Positions 9,816-18,609 of a DNA stretch of 64,000 nucleotides are shown here, one piece after another. A program made the translations under genes and the position numbers. The notes under the pieces are model-generated. The model saw nothing but the letters and a program-made list of their open reading frames with translations, had not been told where the DNA came from and did no database searches. The DNA comes from Neobacillus soli NBRC 102451 (GTDB lineage Bacteria; Bacillota; Bacilli; Bacillales; Cytobacillaceae), in NCBI RefSeq assembly GCF_001591665.1, contig NZ_BCVI01000059.1, positions 1 to 64,000 of the forward strand, written 5' to 3'. Within the stretch, counting starts at the first letter, position 1; each line of letters opens with the position of its first letter.

Positions 9816-10601
9816 TTATACAGAATGGATATCCTTTTTTGCATAAACGAAATAACTCGCCGCTATCGCCAGAATAATAATGATGGCGCCAGCAATTAAA
9901 AAGGAGGCCTCATAGCTTTTATTTTTGATGATAAAGGCCGTGTCAAAATAGTTAAACGGTGAAAAATATCGTTTCGCCCCCTCTGTGAACATCCCTAGAA
10001 AGTAGAAGGCAAAGACGGTTGCCAGCGAGACCGTCAGCACCGATTTAATTTTTGGAACAACCACAGAAATGATGATTCCAAAGGCTAGAAAAATTAACTG
10101 GACAAAGAACATCGTCAGTGAAAGCATGATAAATAGTTTAAAGCTAAAGTCGTCCGTCTTGACTTGAAACGCCATGATGCTTGCAGCCGTTATATAAACG
10201 ATAGTCGTAATGACAAGCACGCTGAATGCGGCTAGCAGCTTAGAAGTCAACACCGTTGTCCGGGTAACTGGTTTTGTTAACAGAAAATCTGCTGTTTTTT
10301 CACGGACTTCCTTACTGACAATGCCGGTTCCTAGATTCATTGCCTGGATCGCACCACACAGCGTAATAAATGATAGTGGGAAGCAATAGAAGCCTAGGAT
10401 GGTAAAGAAATTTCCTAGGTTTACCCCTAATGCATTTCTAATCGCCTCGGGATAACCAGCCATTATTTTTGTAAACTCCTCTGAATCCTTTGCAAAGGAA
10501 GGATAAAAAGACATAAACAAGACCACGATCAACAGTAAGGACAGCGACCAAATGATCAGTGATTTTCGATATGCCTTCAACTCATGCAAAAATATATTCA
10601 T
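9816..10601 (-). CDS. ABC-2 type transporter permease
   Basis: A permease of about 261 residues, paralogous to the next gene. I place the start at the ATG giving MNIFLHELKAYRKSL, because the paralogue begins the same way and a longer reading would overlap the upstream ATPase gene. Six transmembrane segments are visible. The cytoplasmic loop SKEVREKTADFLLTKPVTRTTVL is the ABC-2 hallmark. The start codon is 8 bases beyond the end of the ATPase gene, so translation is probably coupled. Confidence 0.85.
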   Translation of the reverse strand: MNIFLHELKAYRKSLIIWSLSLLLIVVLFMSFYPSFAKDSEEFTKIMAGYPEAIRNALGVNLGNFFTILGFYCFPLSFITLCGAIQAMNLGTGIVSKEVREKTADFLLTKPVTRTTVLTSKLLAAFSVLVITTIVYITAASIMAFQVKTDDFSFKLFIMLSLTMFFVQLIFLAFGIIISVVVPKIKSVLTVSLATVFAFYFLGMFTEGAKRYFSPFNYFDTAFIIKNKSYEASFLIAGAIIIILAIAASYFVYAKKDIHSV

Positions 10602-10608
10602 GGCTTGG

Positions 10609-11493
10609 TTACGCCTCCTTTTCGTAGTAATGCATAAAGATCTCCTCAAGGTCCGGCTCTTCAATCCAAAGATTGGTGATTTCTATGTCGGCGATTTTTC
10701 TCATGACTGTGTTGATATTTCCCCTGAATAAAAAGCTCGTTAGGTTGCCCCTTATCTCTAAATTATTGACGCCGCTTATTTGGAAATAATTCGCCTCAAG
10801 CGCTGATTTCGTTTCCATTTTGAACTTTTTATAGTTATTTTCTTGTAATGTACTAATCTTTTCAACAGTAACAATCTTACCCTCTTTAATGATGGCAACA
10901 CGGTTGCATAGGCGTTGAACCTCGCTAAGGATATGCGATGAAAATAGGATTGTTGCGCCTTTTTTATTCTCTTCCTCTAAGAGTTCAAAGAATTTTTGCT
11001 GGATCAGCGGGTCAAGGCCGCTTGTTGGTTCATCAAGTATAATCAACTTCGGTTCATGAAGCAGCCCCTGCACAATCCCAACCTTCTTTTTATTTCCCAG
11101 GGAGAGATCATCAATTTTCTTATTAAGATCAAGGTCCATGATGTTGGCTAATTCTATGATTCTCTTCCTGCAATCCTTTTTATAAAAACTAGCTGAATAG
11201 TTTAATAGGTCTTTCACTTTCATATTGTCATAGTAAAAAACTTCAGAAGGCAGGTAGCCGATTTCCTTTTTGATTTCTGGGGCAAATTGAATGCAGTCCT
11301 TGCCAAAAATCGCCGCACTGCCGCTCGTTGGGTAGATAAGCGAAAGCAGTGTACGGATTGTCGTTGATTTACCAGCCCCGTTTGGGCCAATGAAGCCGAA
11401 TATCTCACCTTCTTCGACATTAAAGCTAATGTCGGTAATTCCACGTGCTTTACCATACGTTTTTGTAAGGTTTTTAATTTCAATCACGTTCAT
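10609..11493 (-). CDS. ABC transporter ATP-binding protein
   Basis: A 294-residue ATPase. It has Walker A GPNGAGKST (near residue 36), a Q-loop near GYLPSEVFYY, the signature region DLSLGNKKKVG, Walker B LIILDEPTSGLD and the H-loop SSHILSEVQRLC. The C-terminal tail of about 80 residues is typical of ATPases paired with ABC-2 permeases of the BcrA/NatA type. The start overlaps the stop of the upstream TetR gene by 4 bases. It probably energises export by the two downstream permeases. Confidence 0.9.
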   Translation of the reverse strand: MNVIEIKNLTKTYGKARGITDISFNVEEGEIFGFIGPNGAGKSTTIRTLLSLIYPTSGSAAIFGKDCIQFAPEIKKEIGYLPSEVFYYDNMKVKDLLNYSASFYKKDCRKRIIELANIMDLDLNKKIDDLSLGNKKKVGIVQGLLHEPKLIILDEPTSGLDPLIQQKFFELLEEENKKGATILFSSHILSEVQRLCNRVAIIKEGKIVTVEKISTLQENNYKKFKMETKSALEANYFQISGVNNLEIRGNLTSFLFRGNINTVMRKIADIEITNLWIEEPDLEEIFMHYYEKEA

Positions 11494-12128
11494 TGTGGCT
11501 GATCCCCCTTATAAAAAGCTTTCATTAAAATCTCAAAATAGTCTTCTGACTGCAGGAATACTTTTTCATAATCAATATGATGGGTGGGTGAAAGCTTTGC
11601 CTTATAAAGCTCCTCTTCACTCAATTTTTCAAAGGTCCAAGTGATAATCTTTAAGACCTTTTTGATATCCATATCAGCGCGGAATTTTGAAAAATCAATG
11701 CCCTCGTAAATTTTACCGAAATTGACATCGTTCAGTTCCTTTACCTTTTTGTCTACCTCTATTTTTACTTCAGCTGAGTCCTCTAAATAAGCCTCTTCCA
11801 TAAACTTAAAGAGGTCTGGATAAGCTGCGAGAAGTTCCATTTTGACCATGACCGCTTGGCGAATTCTTGTAAAAAAGTCCGTTTCAGTAAAGTTAATCTT
11901 TTGATAAAACTGTTCAGCAATCAGCTCATAACAATAGTCGAACAGAAATAAAAACAGCTGCTTTTTATTGCCGAAATAATGAAACAGCAACCCTTTTGAA
12001 ATACCTGCCTCTTTGATGATTTCATTTGTCGAGGCATTGTTGTATCCTTTCTGGGCGAATTCCTTTATGGCAGCATTGATGATTCGGTCTTGTTTTTCTT
12101 TATCTAAGTTGAGAAATTTTGAAAACAT
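11490..12128 (-). CDS. TetR/AcrR-family regulator of the ABC exporter operon
   Basis: A protein of about 212 residues with an N-terminal helix-turn-helix (IKEFAQKGYNNASTNEIIKE, then GISKGLLFHYFGNKKQLF) and a ligand-binding helical domain. The ATG at 12128 is preferred over a longer reading because an AAAGGAG site lies just upstream and family members begin a few residues before the helix-turn-helix. As first gene of the operon it probably autoregulates through the inverted repeat at 12155-12207. The inducer is unknown. Confidence 0.88.
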   Translation of the reverse strand: MFSKFLNLDKEKQDRIINAAIKEFAQKGYNNASTNEIIKEAGISKGLLFHYFGNKKQLFLFLFDYCYELIAEQFYQKINFTETDFFTRIRQAVMVKMELLAAYPDLFKFMEEAYLEDSAEVKIEVDKKVKELNDVNFGKIYEGIDFSKFRADMDIKKVLKIITWTFEKLSEEELYKAKLSPTHHIDYEKVFLQSEDYFEILMKAFYKGDQPQ

Positions 12129-12154
12129 GCTTGCGGAACTCCTTTTTAAATTAG

Positions 12155-12207
12155 TTGACCACATGAGTCAATGGAGTCATTGTAATCCCATTGACTTGTG
12201 TGGTCAA
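12155..12207 (-). promoter_or_regulatory. Promoter with 20-bp inverted-repeat operator for the TetR/ABC operon
   Basis: Two 20-base arms (12155-12174 and 12188-12207) are inverted repeats matching at 18 of 20 positions. On the minus strand, TTGACC (12207-12202), a 17-base spacer and TACAAT (12184-12179) form a good sigma-A promoter. One arm covers the -35 and spacer and the other lies just downstream of the expected start of transcription. This is the geometry of a TetR operator. Seen in sequence; binding is inferred. Confidence 0.75.
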
Positions 12208-12312
12208 TAGCAATCAAGCTATATTTTTTACAAAAATATGAACTCTATAGTAGGACATTTCGAAGTGTGCTACGATGCATGTTGTAGGGTTATTTTATGG
12301 AGGTGAAGAATC

Positions 12313-13275
12313 ATTAATACAGTTAAAAACAGGGATAAGTCATTGAAGTTAGAAGGATTAATCGCCGCACAAAAACGGTTGGCTGTTGGCCATTCCATTC
12401 TCCCCGTATTAGCGGCTAAGCAGGGGTCGGTAGAAGCGGGGATTGGAGGCGAAGAAAGGGTGACAGAGATCTTCCGGAAGCATTCCTTTTCATTTGACCA
12501 CCATATTTTTCACGATTTATCCCCCACGTCGGATGAAAAATTCCAAATGGACACCAATGTGTTGACACCTTGGTATGGTGTTGTCTTAGAGGTTAAAAAT
12601 ATTGGCGGGATCTTGGAATTCAAAGAGAATCCCCCGCAGCTTGTTCGTACCCGGGATGACGGGCACAAAGATGGTTATGAAAGCCCAGTCGTCCAATTGG
12701 AGCGAAATCGCGACTTATTGACCGCTTGGCTTAAGAGCCGAAACATCCATCTCCCCATTTATGGTGCCGTTGTACTGGCTTATCCGAAACAAATTGTCGC
12801 TGTTCCTCCTGCTAAAACAAAGCTTCTGTTCCCCAACTTGATTCCCTCCTACATTCGAAGCATCCCACAACCTGCAAAAAAGTTGGATATAGACACTTTT
12901 AATTGGCTTTCTGCTGAGCTCGTTAACAGTCATCAACGTTATATTCCAAGGCCGATATGTGAGTCTTTTCGGATCCCATTTGGTGATTTTCGAACAGGGG
13001 TATGGTGTGTGGTCTGCGATCGGTTTGGGATGATTAAACTTCCGAGAACTTGGCAGTGTCCTTTTTGTAAGGCGACAGACCATCTCGCCCATCAAAGGGC
13101 ATTACGTGAGTGGTTTTTAATTTTTAAACGGACGATTACGAATAGGGAATGCCGTGCGTTTTTGGGGGTTGATGATATCTATACTGCCAATCGTATTTTG
13201 CAAAGCAGAAACTTGTCGAGTGAAGGGGCATATCGCTATCGCACTTATAAAATGGATTTTAGTCTAAACAAGTGA
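12313..13275 (+). CDS. NERD domain protein with C-terminal zinc-ribbon-like motif, probable AUU start
   Basis: The N-terminal half matches the nuclease-related domain (GIGGEERVTEIF, then WYGVVLEVKNIGG with the conserved acidic and lysine residues). The C-terminal part has CVVCDRFG and WQCPFCKA, a likely zinc ribbon. NERD proteins are presumed nucleases or DNA-processing proteins; the role is not established. The first standard start is the TTG at 12343, but no ribosome site precedes it. A strong GGAGGTGA (12299-12306) sits 6 bases before an in-frame ATT at 12313, and the extra residues (including NRDKSLKLEGL) resemble the usual N-terminus of Bacillus homologues. I therefore extend the gene to 12313; the safe minimum is 12343-13275. 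Confidence 0.75.
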   Translation: MNTVKNRDKSLKLEGLIAAQKRLAVGHSILPVLAAKQGSVEAGIGGEERVTEIFRKHSFSFDHHIFHDLSPTSDEKFQMDTNVLTPWYGVVLEVKNIGGILEFKENPPQLVRTRDDGHKDGYESPVVQLERNRDLLTAWLKSRNIHLPIYGAVVLAYPKQIVAVPPAKTKLLFPNLIPSYIRSIPQPAKKLDIDTFNWLSAELVNSHQRYIPRPICESFRIPFGDFRTGVWCVVCDRFGMIKLPRTWQCPFCKATDHLAHQRALREWFLIFKRTITNRECRAFLGVDDIYTANRILQSRNLSSEGAYRYRTYKMDFSLNK

Positions 13276-13287
13276 TATTTCGCTATA

Positions 13288-13442
13288 CGCAAGTTGGGGC
13301 GCTTTATCCGCAAGTTGGAAGGCACTATACGCAAGTTGGATTGCTTTTCGCAAGTTAGAGCGCTCTATCCGCAAGTTGGAGGACGCTATACGCAAGTTGG
13401 AGACCTTTATCCGCAAGTTGGATCGCGCTATACGCAAATTAA
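13288..13442. repeat. Eight-unit 21-bp-phased intergenic repeat (CGCAAGTTGG)
   Basis: The core CGCAAGTTGG or a near match starts at 13288, 13309, 13330, 13349, 13370, 13391, 13412 and 13433. Spacing is 21 bases in all but one adjoining pair (19). Most cores are preceded by TATA or TATC, often alternating between successive units. The array fills the space between the NERD gene and pepT. Confidence 0.85.
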
Positions 13443-13541
13443 GCTCCTCCAAACTCACCTGTTTCCTGAAAACGTGTAACCGCTCTCCCAAAGTGATATG
13501 ATAATCATGAAATTAACTTAAAAAAGGGGAGTGCACGCAAA

Positions 13542-14774
13542 TTGAAAGACGAACTAATTGAAAGATTTACTTCCTATGTAAAAGTGGACACGCAGTCTGA
13601 TGAAAGCAGCGAGACCTGTCCATCGACCGAAGGCCAGTGGACACTGCTGCACATGCTGGAAAAAGAATTAAAACAAATTGGCATGGATGAGGTAACACTA
13701 GATGAAAACGGGTATTTGATGGCGACCCTGCCGTCTAATACCAACAAAACTGTGCCAACAATCGGCTTCCTTGCCCACGTTGATACAGCAACTGATTTCA
13801 CAGGCACCAATGTTAACCCGCAAATCGTTGAAAACTATGATGGAAATGAAATCGTCCTAAACAAATCACTAAAGGTGGTCATGTCACCGAAGGATTTCCC
13901 AAGCCTGCCGGATTATCAAGGCCATACCTTAATCACAACTGACGGCACGACACTGCTTGGTGCCGACAACAAAGCCGGCGTCACTGAAATCATGACCGCA
14001 ATGGCCCAGCTAATAAAACATCCGGAAATTAAGCACGGCAAGGTCCGCGTTGCGTTCACACCGGATGAGGAAATTGGCAGAGGACCACATAAGTTCGACG
14101 TTGCGGCCTTCGCTGCGCACCACGCCTACACTGTTGACGGCGGTCCGCTAGGGGAGTTGGAATACGAAAGCTTCAACGCCGCTGCAGCCAAAATCACTAT
14201 CAAAGGAAACAACATCCACCCCGGTTCAGCGAAAGACAAGATGGTTAATTCCATGAAAATTGCGATGGAATTACATAGCCAGCTGCCAGCCAAAGAAGTT
14301 CCGGAACACACCGAGGGCTACGAAGGCTTTTTCCATCTGCTTTCGTTCAATGGTGATGTCGAACAAACAAATCTCCACTATATTATCAGGGACCATGACA
14401 TGGAAAAATTCAATGCCCGCAAGGCGATGCTTGAAAACATTGTCACTGAATTCAAAGAGAAATACGGCCATGACAATCTTAACCTTGAATTGAACGACCA
14501 ATATTACAATATGGGTGAAAAAATTAAACCTGTTATGGAAATTGTTGACATTGCCCATGAGGCGATGGTGAGCTTGGACATCAAGCCAATCGTCAAGCCT
14601 ATCCGCGGCGGCACGGACGGCTCACAGCTGTCTTATATGGGTCTGCCCACACCAAATATTTTTACCGGCGGCGAAAACTTCCACGGGAAATTTGAGTTTA
14701 TTTCCGTCGATAATATGATTAAAGCAACGCAAACGGTCATTGAAACCATCAAACTGACTGAACAAAAGGCTTAA
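13542..14774 (+). CDS. pepT: Peptidase T (tripeptide aminopeptidase)
   Basis: A 410-residue M20 metallopeptidase that removes the N-terminal residue from tripeptides in the cytoplasm. The zinc-binding pattern is present: AHVDTATD, GADNKAGV, PDEEIGRG, and a late histidine in TGGENFHGKFEF. The length is typical of PepT. The start is TTG, preceded by AAAAGGGGAGTG. A bidirectional terminator follows. Monocistronic. Confidence 0.95.
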   Translation: MKDELIERFTSYVKVDTQSDESSETCPSTEGQWTLLHMLEKELKQIGMDEVTLDENGYLMATLPSNTNKTVPTIGFLAHVDTATDFTGTNVNPQIVENYDGNEIVLNKSLKVVMSPKDFPSLPDYQGHTLITTDGTTLLGADNKAGVTEIMTAMAQLIKHPEIKHGKVRVAFTPDEEIGRGPHKFDVAAFAAHHAYTVDGGPLGELEYESFNAAAAKITIKGNNIHPGSAKDKMVNSMKIAMELHSQLPAKEVPEHTEGYEGFFHLLSFNGDVEQTNLHYIIRDHDMEKFNARKAMLENIVTEFKEKYGHDNLNLELNDQYYNMGEKIKPVMEIVDIAHEAMVSLDIKPIVKPIRGGTDGSQLSYMGLPTPNIFTGGENFHGKFEFISVDNMIKATQTVIETIKLTEQKA

Positions 14775-14780
14775 TTTTAT

Positions 14781-14822
14781 AAAAAGGCTAACCCTGCAGA
14801 GCGCGGGGTTAGCTTTTCTTTT
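14781..14822. terminator. Convergent terminator for pepT and the phosphotransferase gene
   Basis: Arms AAAAAGGCTAACCC and GGGGTTAGCTTTT with a 10-base loop and T-runs on both strands. Confidence 0.8.
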
Positions 14823-15759
14823 TAAAAAGTGCTGCTGCACACTGCTTCAGGCTAGAAACCGTCTCCTCGAGCTGGGTATTCAGCTGCCCTACAGACCATT
14901 TCCCACCGTTCATCTGTAAGTCCTTTTGAATCAATAAAATCATCCAGATCGAAAACACCGCAGCAAACAAATAATACTCCTTTATGAAGTCCTCCCCATC
15001 AATCTCAACATCCACCTGCTCAAGATACGACTTCAATGCCCGCTCTCGAAGCTGGTCCGTCACTTGTTTCGGGAAATCGGGATGCGACAGATCGATGAGA
15101 TGGTACAAATCCCAGTAGGGTGAGCTTAAATGGGTATGTTCCCAGTCCAATATCATCAGCTGCTTATTTGCAACGGCAAAATTCCCCGCATGCAAATCTC
15201 CGTGTGATAAGACGAGCCGCTCCGAAAATCTCTTTCCATTAAGCTCTGAATATACGGACTGAATAAGCCACTCCTCTACCCCTAGGCCCGGCAATAAACG
15301 AAAAAATTCATCCTTCCTCCCACAAATATCCGACACCATTTCCCCAATTCCTGGTTTCAGCCCTGATATCGGAACATTTGCCAATTTTTCAATCGGGAGC
15401 GAATGCCACCAGGCTGCCCACTTCACCACGCCCAACACAGTCGCTTCATCAAAGTCATGTGTAAGCGGGCCAAGGTCCTCAAGAATCATCCAATTTAGCA
15501 TTGAAGTGTCACTAATCCTATAAGAAATAATTTTTGGAAAAATGGCCGGGAATAAGGGGAGCACATGCTCATGGACCCAGACTTCTTTGCCCAATTGGCC
15601 ATTATTCGTTAAGGGTTTAAAAATATAGCTTTCTGAAGGAGACAGATAGAATCTTTCTACAAATCTCCCATTCATCCCTTGATAAAGGGTTTCTTTTTTC
15701 ACGATTAATTCATTATTTAAGGTACCGTCGGCGAGGACAATATTTGCAGGCATCTTCAT
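14809..15759 (-). CDS. Aminoglycoside-phosphotransferase-family protein (APH fold)
   Basis: A protein of about 316 residues with the APH/choline-kinase fold. The catalytic loop is SHGDLHAGNF and the metal-binding motif is LDWEHTHLSSPYWDL. These enzymes phosphorylate small hydroxylated molecules such as aminoglycosides, choline or sugars; the substrate cannot be predicted and true antibiotic resistance should not be assumed. The ATG at 15759 is chosen for its GAGGGG site; an in-frame GTG at 15774 is possible. It lies just downstream of the glutamate-synthase-like gene on the same strand. Confidence 0.8.
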   Translation of the reverse strand: MKMPANIVLADGTLNNELIVKKETLYQGMNGRFVERFYLSPSESYIFKPLTNNGQLGKEVWVHEHVLPLFPAIFPKIISYRISDTSMLNWMILEDLGPLTHDFDEATVLGVVKWAAWWHSLPIEKLANVPISGLKPGIGEMVSDICGRKDEFFRLLPGLGVEEWLIQSVYSELNGKRFSERLVLSHGDLHAGNFAVANKQLMILDWEHTHLSSPYWDLYHLIDLSHPDFPKQVTDQLRERALKSYLEQVDVEIDGEDFIKEYYLFAAVFSIWMILLIQKDLQMNGGKWSVGQLNTQLEETVSSLKQCAAALFKKKS

Positions 15760-15799
15760 GGAGCCCCTCACCACCTATTCATAGGTTAATAGTTTCTTT

Positions 15800-17428
15800 T
15801 TAACCGACATCTAAATTTGTATCTTCAGCTAGTAGATGTCTTTTCGGTTTATCCTCCACGGAATCTGGAAGGGGAAACAGTTCCGACAATCTTTTCACTT
15901 GGCCATCCGCGCCCTTATAAACAATATGGTCCCGTGTGAATTTACGAGGCGTATCAATTCCACAAGCGGCTCCCAAGGCAAACAGCCCTTGGCGGACATT
16001 GATGATATAGTTCATCACCCGCCATTGCTTCTCCTCCGGCACCAGTGCTTCTTGATATTTAGGGTCGGTCGTCGTTACACCGGCCGGGCACTTACCGGTA
16101 TGGCATTGCATCGCCATAATACAGCCATTAGCAATCATAAAGCCTCGGGCAGAATTGACTGCATCAGCGCCAATTCCTAAGGCAATCGCAATTTTATCGG
16201 CAGAGATTAGCTTTCCTGACGCGAAGATTTTCAGCTTATCACGAACACCGAACTGATGGGCTTTGTCGACAACCGCAATTAAGGCTGGAAAAAGCGGGAG
16301 CCCCATGCTGTCCGCCATCGATTTAAAGGTAGCACCGGTGCCGCCTTCACCGCCATCCACAGTGATAAAGTCAGGAAAGATTTGCAGTCGATTCATGGCA
16401 TCAAAAAATTCATCCAGATTAGAATGGTAGCCGAGTACAATCTTGATTCCGACAGGTTTGCCGCCTTCATCCTGTAATGTTTTAATAAACTGAAGTGTAT
16501 CATATGAATTCCGCAAAAATGGAAAGCGGTTGGGTGAATTGATGGTTTGACCGACAGGAACCTTTCGAATGCTGGCCACTTTTGGTGTGACCTTTGAGCC
16601 TTCCAGGTGCCCGCCGCGAATTTTTGCCCCTTGCCCAAATTTAAGTTCAAAGGCTTTAACATGTACTTCTTGAGCCTTCAACTTAAATTCTGCCAGCGAG
16701 AAATTCCCGTCAATGTCACGGTAACCAAACAAACCAGGCCCAATTTGGGCGACCACATCGGCACCGCTTTCTAAATGTTCAGGTGCAATCCCGCCTTCAC
16801 CCGTATTGATCCAAGAACCGCCAGCCATACCGCTGCCCCTGCCTGTCGAGAGAATATAATGTTCCCCTACAGCCCCGTAAGAGGTAGCCGATGCGCCAAA
16901 CGGTCCGCACAGCCGCCAGGGAATCTCCCGTTCAGGACCAACGACAATGGCGTCTTCCTCAGGATAAAGCCAGCGTGTGACCTGATCCTTTTCAAGATGT
17001 TCACGCCGTGTAAACAAGCCCTCATGGTCAATTTTATATTTCATCGCATGGATTTTTTCCTGATTGTCTACCTTTAATTCCTCATTTAAAAGCGGAAACA
17101 ACCCATTGGCGATATAATAACCTGATTTTTCAAAGTCACGTTTGGAACCAAAGCTGAGCAGGTCGCTCCTGTATTTAGCTGAAAAGACAATTCCCAAAAA
17201 GTCAGCGCGCGAAAACGGACCGCTGCCATTATCTCCGTCAAACCAGTATTGCCTCAGTTCAGGACCCATTTTTTCCAAGAGATAACGCATCCAGCCCAAA
17301 TACGGGTGAGCGCGGATAATCGAATGCTGCGGCTTCTTCGCCATAAAATGGAGCCAAATAAACAAACAAAGCGGACCACCAATAAAAACAATCAATAAAA
17401 TAATCAAAACCGTCAATAACAAATTCAC
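15800..17428 (-). CDS. FMN-binding glutamate synthase family protein (YerD-like)
   Basis: A 542-residue protein anchored by one N-terminal transmembrane helix (about residues 3-28). The rest is the FMN-binding synthase domain of GltB: TVDGGEGGTGATF near residue 345 and a cysteine cluster CIMAMQCHTGKCPAG for a 3Fe-4S centre. The amidotransferase domain of full GltB is missing, as is usual for this family, so it is not by itself an ammonia-assimilating glutamate synthase. The true reaction is unknown. It lies near gltC and gdhA, which supports a nitrogen or glutamate link. Confidence 0.88.
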   Translation of the reverse strand: MNLLLTVLIILLIVFIGGPLCLFIWLHFMAKKPQHSIIRAHPYLGWMRYLLEKMGPELRQYWFDGDNGSGPFSRADFLGIVFSAKYRSDLLSFGSKRDFEKSGYYIANGLFPLLNEELKVDNQEKIHAMKYKIDHEGLFTRREHLEKDQVTRWLYPEEDAIVVGPEREIPWRLCGPFGASATSYGAVGEHYILSTGRGSGMAGGSWINTGEGGIAPEHLESGADVVAQIGPGLFGYRDIDGNFSLAEFKLKAQEVHVKAFELKFGQGAKIRGGHLEGSKVTPKVASIRKVPVGQTINSPNRFPFLRNSYDTLQFIKTLQDEGGKPVGIKIVLGYHSNLDEFFDAMNRLQIFPDFITVDGGEGGTGATFKSMADSMGLPLFPALIAVVDKAHQFGVRDKLKIFASGKLISADKIAIALGIGADAVNSARGFMIANGCIMAMQCHTGKCPAGVTTTDPKYQEALVPEEKQWRVMNYIINVRQGLFALGAACGIDTPRKFTRDHIVYKGADGQVKRLSELFPLPDSVEDKPKRHLLAEDTNLDVG

Positions 17429-17438
17429 AGCCCCCTTT

Positions 17439-17451
17439 GGTGTCAGGCACC
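17439..17451. repeat. Copy of the dispersed palindrome GGTGYCWGGCACC
   Basis: GGTGTCAGGCACC just upstream of the glutamate-synthase-like gene. Related copies occur at about 22501, 26709, 30816 and 36227. Confidence 0.7.
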
Positions 17452-17546
17452 AAAAATCACTTAACTAACATATATAAGATAGTAATCTTTTAATCTTAAT
17501 TTTAGCACAACAAATAATCGCTTCCAACTTTTGGTGAAGGCGGTTA

Positions 17547-18452
17547 TTAATGCTGGAACCTGTCTAGGATGCTAAAAAATTCACTTAAAAATTCATTAAA
17601 AAGCTTTTCTGTCGGTAGCAGCTCCCGTTCACTGGGAATAATGACTCCAACGGTCCGGGTGACATTAGGTTCAGTAATCGGGATTTTTACGGTTGAACGC
17701 GGGAGGCCGTCGATTAAGGTGATTTCTGGAATAAGCGTTACACCAAGTCCAGCAGAAACTAAGCCTTTAATGGCATCAATATCCTCCCCCTCAAAGGAAA
17801 CCTGCGGTTGAAAGCCCAGCTGCCCGCAGGCAGTGACGATGATTTCACGTAACACAAAGCCATCAGGAAATAGAATAAAGGAATCATCTCTTAATTCGCT
17901 TAAATTTAAAATCCGTTTGTGTGCCAGGGGATGATCGTGTGGGAGTAAGGCAACGATATTTTCCGTAAATAAGGTTTTTCCGATAATCTTTTTTTCCTTT
18001 TTAGGAACAGGGCCGAGCAGCGCTAGATTGAATTCCCCTTTGACAACACCATCAATTAAATAACGGTAGGAGCCCTGGTTTAACTGAAATTTTACAAACG
18101 GGTAGCGCTCGCGAAAGGCAGAAATAGCTGTGGGTAATGTATAAGCCGCCAGGCTGCTCGGAAAGCCAATTCGAATCGTTCCTTTCTCTGGGTCTAAAAA
18201 TTCCTCCACTTCCCGCTTAGCATTGTCAATCAGCTTAATCGCCTGCTCCATTTGCTCTAAAAACATGATGCCAATCGGCGTCAGCTTCACATTTCGCCCT
18301 TCGCGGATGAACAAATCGACTCCCAACTCAACCTCCAAATTTACAATCTGCCTGCTCACCGCAGATTGAGCAACATGCAAGGCGTGGGCCGCTTCAGTCA
18401 CATGCTCTCTTTTTGCGACCTCAATGAAATATTTTATCTGCCTTAGCTCCAC
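17547..18452 (-). CDS. gltC: LysR-family regulator, GltC-like
   Basis: About 301 residues from a GTG at 18452, giving VELRQIKYFIEVAKREHVTEAA, which matches the remembered start of B. subtilis GltC; a longer ATG reading to 18476 is less likely. The N-terminal winged helix-turn-helix contains HVAQSAVSRQIVNLEVELGV. The effector domain keeps IGFPSSLAAYTLPTAISAFRERYP and SAGLGVTLIPE. In B. subtilis GltC activates gltAB and responds to glutamate and 2-oxoglutarate. Here it is divergent from gdhA rather than gltAB, so it probably controls glutamate dehydrogenase and perhaps itself. Confidence 0.85.
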   Translation of the reverse strand: MELRQIKYFIEVAKREHVTEAAHALHVAQSAVSRQIVNLEVELGVDLFIREGRNVKLTPIGIMFLEQMEQAIKLIDNAKREVEEFLDPEKGTIRIGFPSSLAAYTLPTAISAFRERYPFVKFQLNQGSYRYLIDGVVKGEFNLALLGPVPKKEKKIIGKTLFTENIVALLPHDHPLAHKRILNLSELRDDSFILFPDGFVLREIIVTACGQLGFQPQVSFEGEDIDAIKGLVSAGLGVTLIPEITLIDGLPRSTVKIPITEPNVTRTVGVIIPSERELLPTEKLFNEFLSEFFSILDRFQH

Positions 18453-18609
18453 TTTTCCCCACCACTTTCTATTCATCTAATTTCAGCATTAATCTTATCT
18501 ATTTTTCATATTGCTTAGATTATTAATCAATTATAAAATAAAACGATAATATTTCAAAGAATATTCAGTCTATATATACAATTATTTATCTTCAAGAAGG
18601 AGTGATTTT

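Noticed and set aside
13288..13442. CRISPR array
   Set aside because: Repeat core is 10-14 bases with about 7-11-base spacers, and no cas genes are present.
13264..13491. Open frames on both strands over the 21-bp repeats
   Set aside because: They arise because 21 is a multiple of three; the products are simple repeats without ribosome sites.
14809..15774. Aminoglycoside resistance gene
   Set aside because: The APH fold is shared by many small-molecule kinases; no resistance-specific feature is visible.
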